From assembly GCA_016280635.1 (NCBI GenBank), contig JAEEHC010000010.1, forward strand, positions 1-47,954: DNA of 47,954 bases, written 5' to 3'. Each line of letters starts with the position of its first letter. Positions within the stretch are counted from its first letter, which is position 1. The DNA is from Erysipelotrichaceae bacterium (GTDB taxonomy: Bacteria; Bacillota_I; Bacilli_A; Erysipelotrichales; Erysipelotrichaceae). A program made the position numbers and the translations under genes. Positions 41,390-47,954 of the stretch are shown here, in pieces. The notes under the pieces were generated by a model that was not told where the DNA came from, ran no database searches, and saw nothing but the letters and a program-made list of their open reading frames with translations.

Positions 41390-42076
41390 ATGAAAGGTTT
41401 AATGGGAAGAAAACTTGGGATGACTCAGGTCTTCACCAATGATGGGACACTTATTCCGGTAACTGTTGTCGAGGTAACACCGAACATCGTTACTCAGAAG
41501 AAGACCGTCGAAAAGGATGGCTATTGCGCTTTACAGCTCGGCATGGAAGACCTTAAGGATTCCAAGGCCACCAAGGCCAATAAGGGCCACGCCGGCAAGG
41601 CCAATACCGCAGCCAAGAGATTCTATCGCGAGATCAAGAGCGATGAAATGGCTGATCTGGAAGTTGGTGCCGTCGTCACCGCTGACCTGTTTGAAGCAGG
41701 CGACAAGGTCGACGTTCAGGGCATCAGCCGTGGTAAGGGCTACATGGGCGCCATTTACCGCAACAACCAGCACATGCTGCTGGCCACCCACGGTACCGGC
41801 CCGGTTCACAGAACTCCGGGTTCCATGGCCACCATCGGCCGTAACAACGGTATCATCAACAAGGGCAAGATGATGGCTGGTCATGAAGGTACCTACACCA
41901 CCACCAACCAGAATCTGGAAATCGTCAAGGTTGACATGGAAAACAACTGCTTGCTGATCAAGGGCAACGTACCGGGTCCGAGAAAGGGCGTCGTACTTGT
42001 CAAGACCACAGTCAAGCCAGTTAAGCACGTAGAACCGGCAGACCTGCTGGCCTACGAATTAAAAGAGGAGGCCTAA
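41390..42076 (+). CDS. rplC: 50S ribosomal protein L3
   Basis: 228 residues, slightly longer than usual (about 209) owing to a lysine- and alanine-rich C-terminal tail. Diagnostic blocks are GRKLGMTQVF and GTGPVHRTPGS. It is an early assembly protein of the 50S subunit near the peptidyl transferase centre. AGGAGGAG precedes the ATG. Confidence 0.98.
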   Translation: MKGLMGRKLGMTQVFTNDGTLIPVTVVEVTPNIVTQKKTVEKDGYCALQLGMEDLKDSKATKANKGHAGKANTAAKRFYREIKSDEMADLEVGAVVTADLFEAGDKVDVQGISRGKGYMGAIYRNNQHMLLATHGTGPVHRTPGSMATIGRNNGIINKGKMMAGHEGTYTTTNQNLEIVKVDMENNCLLIKGNVPGPRKGVVLVKTTVKPVKHVEPADLLAYELKEEA

Positions 42077-42079
42077 CAT

Positions 42080-42715
42080 ATGACAGCATTAAAGGTTGCC
42101 GTAACTAACCAGAAGGGCGAAAAGTTACATGACATTAAGTTAAACGAAGCTGTATTCGGTGTTACGCCCAATCAGCAGGCCATGTTCGATGCCGTTGTCA
42201 TGCAGCAGGCATCATTAAGACAGGGCACTCATGACACCAAGGACCGCAGTGAAGTCTCCGGCGGCGGCAAGAAGCCGTACCGTCAGAAGGGCACTGGCCG
42301 GGCCAGACAGGGCTCCATCAGAGCTCCGCAGTACAGAGGCGGCGGAATCGTCTTCGGACCTACTCCCAGAAGCTACCGCTACAAGATCAACCGCAAGGTT
42401 GCCAGACTGGCCTTAAAGTCCTACCTGTCAACATTCGCAGCTGATGGCACTCTGAAGGTCGTCGACAAGTTCGAACTTGAGGAAATCAAGACCAAGCAGT
42501 TCGCTCAGATCATGAAGGATCTCGGACTCACCAGAAAGGTCCTGTTCGTCTTCGATGAAGATGAGGAATGGGAAAACGTCTGGCTGAGCATGAGAAACCT
42601 CCCGGAAGCAAACTTCGAGTTTGCTGAGAGCGTCAGCTGTCTGGAACTTGCCAATACCTACACACTGGTCTGCACTGAAGCAGCCGTCAACAAGATTCAG
42701 GAGGGATTACAGTAA
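42080..42715 (+). CDS. rplD: 50S ribosomal protein L4
   Basis: 211 residues, complete, with KKPYRQKGTGRARQG, the loop that reaches the exit tunnel. In Escherichia coli L4 represses its own S10 operon through the leader. Starts 3 bases after rplC. Confidence 0.98.
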   Translation: MTALKVAVTNQKGEKLHDIKLNEAVFGVTPNQQAMFDAVVMQQASLRQGTHDTKDRSEVSGGGKKPYRQKGTGRARQGSIRAPQYRGGGIVFGPTPRSYRYKINRKVARLALKSYLSTFAADGTLKVVDKFELEEIKTKQFAQIMKDLGLTRKVLFVFDEDEEWENVWLSMRNLPEANFEFAESVSCLELANTYTLVCTEAAVNKIQEGLQ

Positions 42716-43002
42716 TGGCAGCACGTGACATCATCATCCGTCCGATCGTAACGGAAAAATCAATGGCTTCCCAGGAAGCTGACAACAAGGTCACCTTCGA
42801 GGTCGCCAAGGGCGCCAACAAGACGGAAGTCCGCCAGGCTGTTGAAGAGATCTTCAACGTCAAGGTCGAAAAGGTCAACATCGTCAACACTGCTGACAAG
42901 CAGAAGAGACTGGGCCGCTACAGAGGCGTTGTCCACGGATACCGCAAGGCCATCGTCAAGCTGGCTGAAGGCTACAGCATCGACCTGTACGACAAAGAGT
43001 AG
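42715..43002 (+). CDS. rplW: 50S ribosomal protein L23
   Basis: 95 residues. IIRPIVTEKSM and the basic KKRLGRYRG-like stretch (KQKRLGRYRG) are typical. L23 lies at the tunnel exit and receives the signal recognition particle and trigger factor. The start overlaps the rplD stop by one base. Confidence 0.97.
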   Translation: MAARDIIIRPIVTEKSMASQEADNKVTFEVAKGANKTEVRQAVEEIFNVKVEKVNIVNTADKQKRLGRYRGVVHGYRKAIVKLAEGYSIDLYDKE

Positions 43003-43015
43003 TTAAAAAGAAAAA

Positions 43016-43043
43016 TATCGGAAGAACACGCTATTTCCGGATA
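43016..43043 (+). other. Small hairpin between rplW and rplB
   Basis: TATCGGAA (43016-43023) can pair with TTCCGGATA (43035-43043) with one bulged base. No T run follows, so it is not a terminator; it may protect or slow the message in the widest gap of the operon. Confidence 0.35.
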
Positions 43044-43065
43044 ATTGCGTAAGGAGGAGAATTAA

Positions 43066-43902
43066 GTGGCAATTAAGAAGTATAAGCCTACGACCCCTGG
43101 TCGCAGAGGCATGACGACGATCGACTACGCGGCCGTCCTGACAGCCAAGAAGCCTGAACGTTCATTATTAGCTCCTAAGAAATCAAACGGCGGACGCAAC
43201 AACAGAGGCCGCATCACCACCAGACATCAGGGTGGCGGACACAAGCAGGCTTACCGCATCATCGATTTCAAGAGAAACAAGGACAACATCCCGGCCACTG
43301 TTGCCACGATCGAATACGATCCCAACAGAAGCGCCAACATCGCATTACTGAATTACGCTGACGGCGAAAAGAGATACATCATCGCTCCCGAGTCACTGAC
43401 CGTGGGCGCCAAGGTAATCTCCGGCGAAAGCAGCGACATCAAGGTCGGCAACTGCTGTCAGTTACGTAACATGCCCGACGGTACTCTGGTACACAACGTC
43501 GAGCTGAAGCCCGGCAAGGGCGGCCAGCTGGCCAGAAGCGCCGGTTGCAGCGCTCAGATCCTGGGCTCTGAAGATAAGTACACTCTGATCAGACTGTCAT
43601 CAGGCGAAGTCAGAAAGGTATTAGGCGTCTGCCGCGCCACCATCGGTGTCGTAGGCAACGGCGACCACAACCTGGTCAATGTCGGCAAGGCCGGCAGAAC
43701 CCGCTGGATGGGCGTTCGTCCGACCGTCCGTGGCTCAGCCATGAACCCGGTTGATCACCCGCATGGCGGCGGCGACGGCAAGGCTCCGATCGGCCGTAAG
43801 GCTCCGATGACCCCGTGGGGCAAGAAGACCATGGGCGTCAAGACCCGCAAGAAGAAGAACAAATCCAATCAGTACATTGTAAGAAGACGCAATGGTAAGT
43901 AG
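43066..43902 (+). CDS. rplB: 50S ribosomal protein L2
   Basis: 278 residues, starting at GTG 43066 after AAGGAGGAG. Blocks [19 protein letters not shown] and [17 protein letters not shown] are diagnostic. L2 is needed for subunit joining and supports peptidyl transfer. Confidence 0.98.
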   Translation: MAIKKYKPTTPGRRGMTTIDYAAVLTAKKPERSLLAPKKSNGGRNNRGRITTRHQGGGHKQAYRIIDFKRNKDNIPATVATIEYDPNRSANIALLNYADGEKRYIIAPESLTVGAKVISGESSDIKVGNCCQLRNMPDGTLVHNVELKPGKGGQLARSAGCSAQILGSEDKYTLIRLSSGEVRKVLGVCRATIGVVGNGDHNLVNVGKAGRTRWMGVRPTVRGSAMNPVDHPHGGGDGKAPIGRKAPMTPWGKKTMGVKTRKKKNKSNQYIVRRRNGK

Positions 43903-43920
43903 GAAGAAAGGAGAAAATAA

Positions 43921-44196
43921 ATGAGTCGTAGTATTAAGAAGGGCCCGTTCTGCGATGCCTACCTGTTAAAGAAGGTTGACGACATGAACAAGGCCGGCAA
44001 GAAAGAAGTCATCAAGACTTGGTCAAGACGTTCCGTTATTTATCCGTCATTCCTGGAGCACACCTTCGCCGTCTACAATGGCAAGGAACATGTTCCCGTC
44101 TATGTCACTGAAGACATGGTCGGTCATAAGCTCGGTGAGTTCGTCCCGACCAGAAAGTTCGGCGGACACACTGAAGAAGACAAGAAGGCCAAGTAA
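43921..44196 (+). CDS. rpsS: 30S ribosomal protein S19
   Basis: 91 residues, complete: [12 protein letters not shown] at the start and [15 protein letters not shown] near the end. It binds 16S rRNA in the 30S head with S13. AAAGGAGAA precedes the ATG. Confidence 0.98.
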   Translation: MSRSIKKGPFCDAYLLKKVDDMNKAGKKEVIKTWSRRSVIYPSFLEHTFAVYNGKEHVPVYVTEDMVGHKLGEFVPTRKFGGHTEEDKKAK

Positions 44197-44210
44197 GGAG
44201 GAGAAAAACA

Positions 44211-44546
44211 ATGGAAGTAAAAGCTACTGCTAAGAACGTTCGTTTGACTCCGAGAAAAGTCAGACTGGTCCTGGATCTGATCAGAGGAAAGGATCTCAAG
44301 GAAGCCAAGGCCATCCTGAAGTTCACCCCGCGGGCTGCTTCAGGCGCGATCGCAAAGGTGCTCAATTCCGCAGCCGCCAATGCGACCAACAATCACAACC
44401 AGGTTGAAGACAAGCTCTATGTCAAGGCCTGCTGGGCTGACGAAGCCCGGACCCTGAAGCGCTGGATGCCCAGAGCCAAGGGTTCTGCATCACAGATCTT
44501 AAAGCGTTCAAGCCACATCACCGTTGTGGTTGACGAAAGGGAATAG
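44211..44546 (+). CDS. rplV: 50S ribosomal protein L22
   Basis: 111 residues with [17 protein letters not shown] and the exit-tunnel loop region [12 protein letters not shown]. It lines the nascent peptide tunnel. GGAGG precedes the ATG. Confidence 0.98.
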   Translation: MEVKATAKNVRLTPRKVRLVLDLIRGKDLKEAKAILKFTPRAASGAIAKVLNSAAANATNNHNQVEDKLYVKACWADEARTLKRWMPRAKGSASQILKRSSHITVVVDERE

Positions 44547-44556
44547 GAGGAAAGTT

Positions 44557-45360
44557 ATGGGTCAGAAAGTATCACCGATAGGAATGCGCGTAGGTGTCAT
44601 CCGTGATTGGGAATCCAGATGGTTCGCTGAAAAAGAATACGGCGATCTGCTGCAGGAAGACATCAAGATCCGTAAGTACCTGTTCGCTAAGCTGAAGGAT
44701 GCCGCTGTAAGCCGCATCGAGATCGAAAGAAAGGGCACTTCCGATGTTGAAGTCATCATCAGAACCGCCCGTCCGGGTGCCATCATCGGCACTAACGGAG
44801 AAACCGTTGAAGAAATCAAGAAGTATCTTGTCAAGCTGACTGCCGGCAAGAAGGTCAACATCAAGGTCGTTGAGATCGCCAACCCCGATCTGGACGCCCA
44901 CATCGTTGCCAGACAGATCGCCGATCAGCTGGAAGCCAGAGCTTCCTTCCGTACCGCTCAGAAGAGAGCGATCCAGAAGACCATGAGATCCGGTGCCAAG
45001 GGCATCAAGACCTCCGTCGGCGGCCGTCTCGGCGGCGCTGACATCGCCAGAAGCGAAGGCTATTCTGAAGGCGTTGTTCCTCTGCATACCATCAGAGCCG
45101 ACATCGACTTTGCCGTTGAAAAGGCCAAGACCACTTACGGCGTGTTAGGCGTCAAGGTCTGGATCTGCCGCGGTGAAGTCCTGAAGGGCGAAATGGTCAA
45201 GGAACCGGAAGCTCCGAAGTTCAGCGCTCCGAGAAACGACCGCAGAAGAAACAACAACCGCAATGACCGTCCTTCTTATAACAGAAGAGACAATGCTGCC
45301 CCGAGAAACGATGCTCCGGCAGCCGAGAAAAAGGAGGTAACTGAGAATGTTAGTGCCTAA
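44557..45360 (+). CDS. rpsC: 30S ribosomal protein S3 with a long Arg/Asn-rich C-terminal tail
   Basis: 267 residues. [18 protein letters not shown] is the conserved start, so ATG 44557 with GGAGG is chosen over 44524. The KH domain ([12 protein letters not shown]) and [12 protein letters not shown] are intact. Where related proteins end, this one continues about 50 residues with many R, N and P residues. It overlaps rplP by 14 bases. S3 lies at the mRNA entry site. Confidence 0.97.
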   Translation: MGQKVSPIGMRVGVIRDWESRWFAEKEYGDLLQEDIKIRKYLFAKLKDAAVSRIEIERKGTSDVEVIIRTARPGAIIGTNGETVEEIKKYLVKLTAGKKVNIKVVEIANPDLDAHIVARQIADQLEARASFRTAQKRAIQKTMRSGAKGIKTSVGGRLGGADIARSEGYSEGVVPLHTIRADIDFAVEKAKTTYGVLGVKVWICRGEVLKGEMVKEPEAPKFSAPRNDRRRNNNRNDRPSYNRRDNAAPRNDAPAAEKKEVTENVSA

Positions 45361-45766
45361 GAGAACTAAGTACAGAAGACCTCACAGAGTATCCTATGAA
45401 GGCAAGACCAAGGCCGGCAGAGACGTCGCATTCGGCGAATACGGCCTGGTAGCTGAAGAGGGTGCCTACATCACCAACAACCAGATCGAGGCAGCCCGTG
45501 TTGCCATGACCCGTTACATGAAGCGTGATGGTAAAGTCTGGATCAAGATCTTCCCGCACATGGCCAAGACCAAGAAGCCTCTGGAAGTCCGTATGGGTTC
45601 CGGTAAGGGCGCTCCGGATGGCTGGGTAGCTGTTGTCCAGGCCGGCCGCGTATTATTCGAAGTCGGTGAAGTCAGTGAAGAGACTGCCAGAGAAGCACTG
45701 CGTCTGGCATCCCACAAGCTGCCGATCAAGACCCGCTTCGTCAAGAGAGGACAGGAGGCTAAGTAA
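45347..45766 (+). CDS. rplP: 50S ribosomal protein L16
   Basis: 139 residues, complete ([26 protein letters not shown]). The ribosome binding site AAGGAGG and the start lie inside the rpsC tail, so the tail codons also serve as leader. L16 helps form the A site. Confidence 0.98.
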   Translation: MLVPKRTKYRRPHRVSYEGKTKAGRDVAFGEYGLVAEEGAYITNNQIEAARVAMTRYMKRDGKVWIKIFPHMAKTKKPLEVRMGSGKGAPDGWVAVVQAGRVLFEVGEVSEETAREALRLASHKLPIKTRFVKRGQEAK

Positions 45767-45768
45767 TT

Positions 45769-45966
45769 ATGGAAAAGATGAAAGAAATCCGTGATCTCAG
45801 CGATGCTGAACTGATCAAGCAGGTCGATACCCTGAAGGAAGAACTGTTTGACCTTCGCTTCAAGCAGGCCACCGGCGTGCTGGAGAATCCTGCCCGCATC
45901 AGAGAAATCCGCAAGACAATCGCGCGCATCAAGACTGTTCAGACTGAGCGTCTGAACAAGGCTTAA
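45769..45966 (+). CDS. rpmC: 50S ribosomal protein L29
   Basis: 65 residues, coiled and helical ([28 protein letters not shown]). Located at the tunnel exit. ATG 45769 is chosen; AGGAGG is 10 bases upstream, too far from the in-frame ATG at 45778. Confidence 0.96.
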   Translation: MEKMKEIRDLSDAELIKQVDTLKEELFDLRFKQATGVLENPARIREIRKTIARIKTVQTERLNKA

Positions 45967-45980
45967 AAGGAGATGTGAAT

Positions 45981-46241
45981 ATGGAAGAAAGAGCTAACCG
46001 CAAGGTTTACAGAGGTACTGTCGTATCCAATAAGATGGACAAGACGATCGTTGTCGAAACTGGAACTTCCAGAAGACACTCCATCTATGGCAAGCGCGTC
46101 AAGTACACCAAGAAATTCTATGCTCATGATGAGAACAACGAAGCCCAGCTGGGTGATGTCGTCGAAATCATGGAAACCAGACCTTTATCAGCGCTCAAGC
46201 GTTTCCGCTTAGTCAAGATCGTTGAAAAGGCCAATGCGTAA
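45981..46241 (+). CDS. rpsQ: 30S ribosomal protein S17
   Basis: 86 residues with the core block [12 protein letters not shown] and [13 protein letters not shown]. It binds 16S rRNA early in assembly. ATG 45981 lies 8 bases after GGAG; the in-frame GTG at 45975 is too near it. Confidence 0.97.
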   Translation: MEERANRKVYRGTVVSNKMDKTIVVETGTSRRHSIYGKRVKYTKKFYAHDENNEAQLGDVVEIMETRPLSALKRFRLVKIVEKANA

Positions 46242-46256
46242 GGGAGGCAATGAGAT

Positions 46257-46625
46257 ATGATCCAGAATGAATCAAGGTTAAAAGTTGCCGATAACACCGG
46301 CGCCAAGGAACTGCTGGTCATCCGCTGCTTAGGCGGAAGCCGCAGAAGATCCAGCTCCGTCGGTGATGTCGTAGTCTGCACTGTCAAGTCAGCTACCCCG
46401 AACGGAACCGTCAAGAAGAGCGACGTCGTCAAGGCTGTCATCGTCAGGACCACTTACCCCGTCAGAAGGGAAAACGGCACCTACATCAGATTCGACGACA
46501 ACGCTGCCGTCATCATCAAGGATGACAAGTCACCGGTTGGTACGCGTATCTTTGGACCGGTTGCCCGTGAAGTAAGGGAAGCTGATTACACCAGGATCGC
46601 TTCACTCGCCAGTGAAGTATTATAG
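46257..46625 (+). CDS. rplN: 50S ribosomal protein L14
   Basis: 122 residues, the standard length, with [15 protein letters not shown] and [12 protein letters not shown]. It contacts the 30S subunit. GGGAGG precedes the ATG. Confidence 0.98.
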   Translation: MIQNESRLKVADNTGAKELLVIRCLGGSRRRSSSVGDVVVCTVKSATPNGTVKKSDVVKAVIVRTTYPVRRENGTYIRFDDNAAVIIKDDKSPVGTRIFGPVAREVREADYTRIASLASEVL

Positions 46626-46637
46626 GAGGAACTTTAT

Positions 46638-46958
46638 ATGAAAATCAAAAAGGGTGATAAAGTTCAGGTCATTGCCGGCAAGGACAAGGGCGTTACCGGT
46701 GAAGTATTAGCGGTCTATCCCGATACTCACAAGGTAGTTGTCGAAGGCGTCAACATCCTCAAGAAGCATGTCAAGCCTTCCCAGGCCAATCCGGATGGCG
46801 GCATTCAGAGCCAGGAAGCTCCTATCGACATCTCCAATGTCATGGCATATGACAGCAAGGCCAAGAAGGCCGGAAGAGTCGGCTTTGTCTTTGAAGGCAA
46901 GGAAAAAGTCAGAATCAACAAGAAGACCGGCAACAAGATCAAGGATGCCAAGAAATAA
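46638..46958 (+). CDS. rplX: 50S ribosomal protein L24
   Basis: 106 residues, with the KOW motif [18 protein letters not shown] at the start. It initiates 50S assembly. AGGAGG precedes the ATG. Confidence 0.97.
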   Translation: MKIKKGDKVQVIAGKDKGVTGEVLAVYPDTHKVVVEGVNILKKHVKPSQANPDGGIQSQEAPIDISNVMAYDSKAKKAGRVGFVFEGKEKVRINKKTGNKIKDAKK

Positions 46959-46969
46959 GGAGGAGTAAG

Positions 46970-47509
46970 ATGAACCGTTTACAGAAGAAATACAATGACG
47001 AGATCGTCAAGAAGTTAACTGAGAAGTTCAATTACACTACCGTCATGCAGTGTCCGAAGCTGGTCAAGATCGTTGTCAACATGGGTGTCGGCGATGCCAT
47101 CGCCAATCCCAAGGCCATGGAAGAGGCCGTTGAAGAGCTGACGACTATTACTGGTCAGAAGCCGGTCATCACCAAGGCCAAGAAGTCAATCGCCAACTTC
47201 AAGCTCAGAGAGGGCATGGAGATCGGCTGCAAGGTCACCCTGAGAGGTGAGAGAATGTACGACTTCTTCGACAAGCTGGTCAACATCGCCTTACCGCGTG
47301 TCCGTGACTTCCACGGTGTCAGCAAGACCGCCTTCGACGGCAGAGGCAACTATACTCTGGGCGTCAAGGAACAGCTGATCTTCCCCGAAGTCAACTACGA
47401 TAAGGTCGCCATCGTCAGAGGCATGGATATCGTCATCGTTACCACTGCCCCGACAAATGAAGAGGCATATGCTCTGTTAGAAGCATGCGGTATGCCTTTC
47501 GCAAAGTAG
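46970..47509 (+). CDS. rplE: 50S ribosomal protein L5
   Basis: 179 residues, complete: [31 protein letters not shown] and FPEVNYDK. It binds 5S rRNA. AAGGAGG precedes the ATG. Confidence 0.98.
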   Translation: MNRLQKKYNDEIVKKLTEKFNYTTVMQCPKLVKIVVNMGVGDAIANPKAMEEAVEELTTITGQKPVITKAKKSIANFKLREGMEIGCKVTLRGERMYDFFDKLVNIALPRVRDFHGVSKTAFDGRGNYTLGVKEQLIFPEVNYDKVAIVRGMDIVIVTTAPTNEEAYALLEACGMPFAK

Positions 47510-47522
47510 GAGGTCAAACATC

Positions 47523-47708
47523 ATGGCAAAGAAATCAATGATTATCAAGTCAAACAGAACGCCGAAATTCTCCAGTAGAGCTTACACCAGATGCGAGAGA
47601 TGCGGCAGACCTCACTCAGTCTTAAGAAAATACAAATTATGCCGTATCTGCTTCCGTGAATTAGCCTACCAGGGCGAAATCCCGGGCGTCAGAAAGGCCA
47701 GCTGGTAA
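47523..47708 (+). CDS. rpsN: 30S ribosomal protein S14, zinc-binding type Z
   Basis: 61 residues, the short form. Zinc ligands are Cys24, Cys27, Cys40 and Cys43 (CERC, CRIC). The zinc form is often replaced by a zinc-free paralog under zinc limitation in Bacillota. AGGAGG precedes the ATG. Confidence 0.97.
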   Translation: MAKKSMIIKSNRTPKFSSRAYTRCERCGRPHSVLRKYKLCRICFRELAYQGEIPGVRKASW

Positions 47709-47723
47709 AGGAGGAAAAACAAA

Positions 47724-47954
47724 ATGGCATTTACAGATCCAATCGCCGATATGTTCACACGTATCAGAAACGCTGTTGGGGCAAAGCATGACAGTGTTGT
47801 TGTTCCTTCCAGCAAGGAAAAAGTTGAAATCGCCAGAATCCTCAAGGAAGAGGGTTACATCACCGATTACGTTGTTGACGGCGATCTCAAGAAGAACATC
47901 GTGATCACCCTGAAGTACGGCGAACACGGTGAAAAAGTCATCAGCGGTATCAAG
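47724..47954 (+). CDS. rpsH: 30S ribosomal protein S8, cut by the window edge
   Basis: 77 codons are present: [17 protein letters not shown] and [17 protein letters not shown] match the start of S8, which is normally about 132 residues. AAAGGAGG precedes the ATG. The rest lies beyond the window. Confidence 0.96.
   Translation, partial: MAFTDPIADMFTRIRNAVGAKHDSVVVPSSKEKVEIARILKEEGYITDYVVDGDLKKNIVITLKYGEHGEKVISGIK

Noticed and set aside
1-47954. CRISPR arrays, insertion sequences or prophage genes
   Set aside because: No regularly spaced repeats, transposase, integrase or phage structural proteins were seen in the window.

Overview
The window looks like a chromosomal segment of a low-redundancy Bacillota genome, most likely from the Erysipelotrichia or a related class. 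This is inferred from the Gram-positive dnaB-dnaI helicase-loading pair, the short zinc-type S14 protein, the standard Firmicutes S10 ribosomal cluster, strong AAGGAGG ribosome binding sites, lipoproteins with lipoboxes, and gene families common in gut Firmicutes. Coding GC is about 50-55 percent by eye. Three patches are clearly more AT-rich and look acquired: about 19.5-20.2 kb, 34.2-35.4 kb and, less strongly, the 7.4 kb control region. I saw no insertion sequence, CRISPR array, phage gene or rRNA gene.

Layout. 0-3.6 kb: the first codons of a leftward gene, tRNA-Glu, a HAD phosphatase, a GH42 beta-galactosidase and a C26 glutamine-amidotransferase-like hydrolase. 3.7-10 kb, leftward: an S9 serine peptidase; a two-gene toxin-antitoxin-like unit (HTH plus DUF3990 ADP-ribosyltransferase-like protein, with a partner carrying a pyrophosphatase-like tail); tRNA-Leu; a HAD phosphatase; and a chorismate-mutase/aminotransferase fusion. 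10-18.8 kb, rightward: CBS-type family II pyrophosphatase, M32 carboxypeptidase, two tandem nucleoside hydrolases, a lipoprotein-hydrolase, undecaprenyl-diphosphate phosphatase and an rRNA m5C methyltransferase. 18.8-23.8 kb: two more HAD proteins, a Phd/Doc pair, a nitroreductase, two paralogous membrane microproteins, radC and a ZnuA-like lipoprotein that lacks the usual metal ligands.

23.9-34.1 kb is a core information and energy block: polA, a mutM-coaE fusion, dnaB, dnaI, pfkA, pyk, an M29 aminopeptidase and a small membrane protein. 34.2-40.7 kb is accessory: a RhuM-Fic protein, a large SLH-domain surface protein, an XRE regulator and a DUF362 protein. 40.8-48 kb is the S10 operon from rpsJ into rpsH, preceded by a double-promoter leader with a short terminated transcript and a structured RNA.

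How the genes fit together. The 10-18.8 kb and 23.9-34.1 kb runs are tightly packed and probably co-transcribed in blocks: replication and repair (polA, mutM, dnaB, dnaI), lower glycolysis entry and exit (pfkA, pyk), and peptide and nucleoside salvage (M32, M29, S9, nucleoside hydrolases). The accessory modules sit between terminators, so they are insulated from the core genes. The most unusual items are the HTH-DUF3990 unit, the two microproteins in front of radC, the mutM-coaE and chorismate mutase-aminotransferase fusions, and two places where the -35 box of a promoter lies in the loop of the preceding terminator. All function calls are by sequence recognition without a database search.
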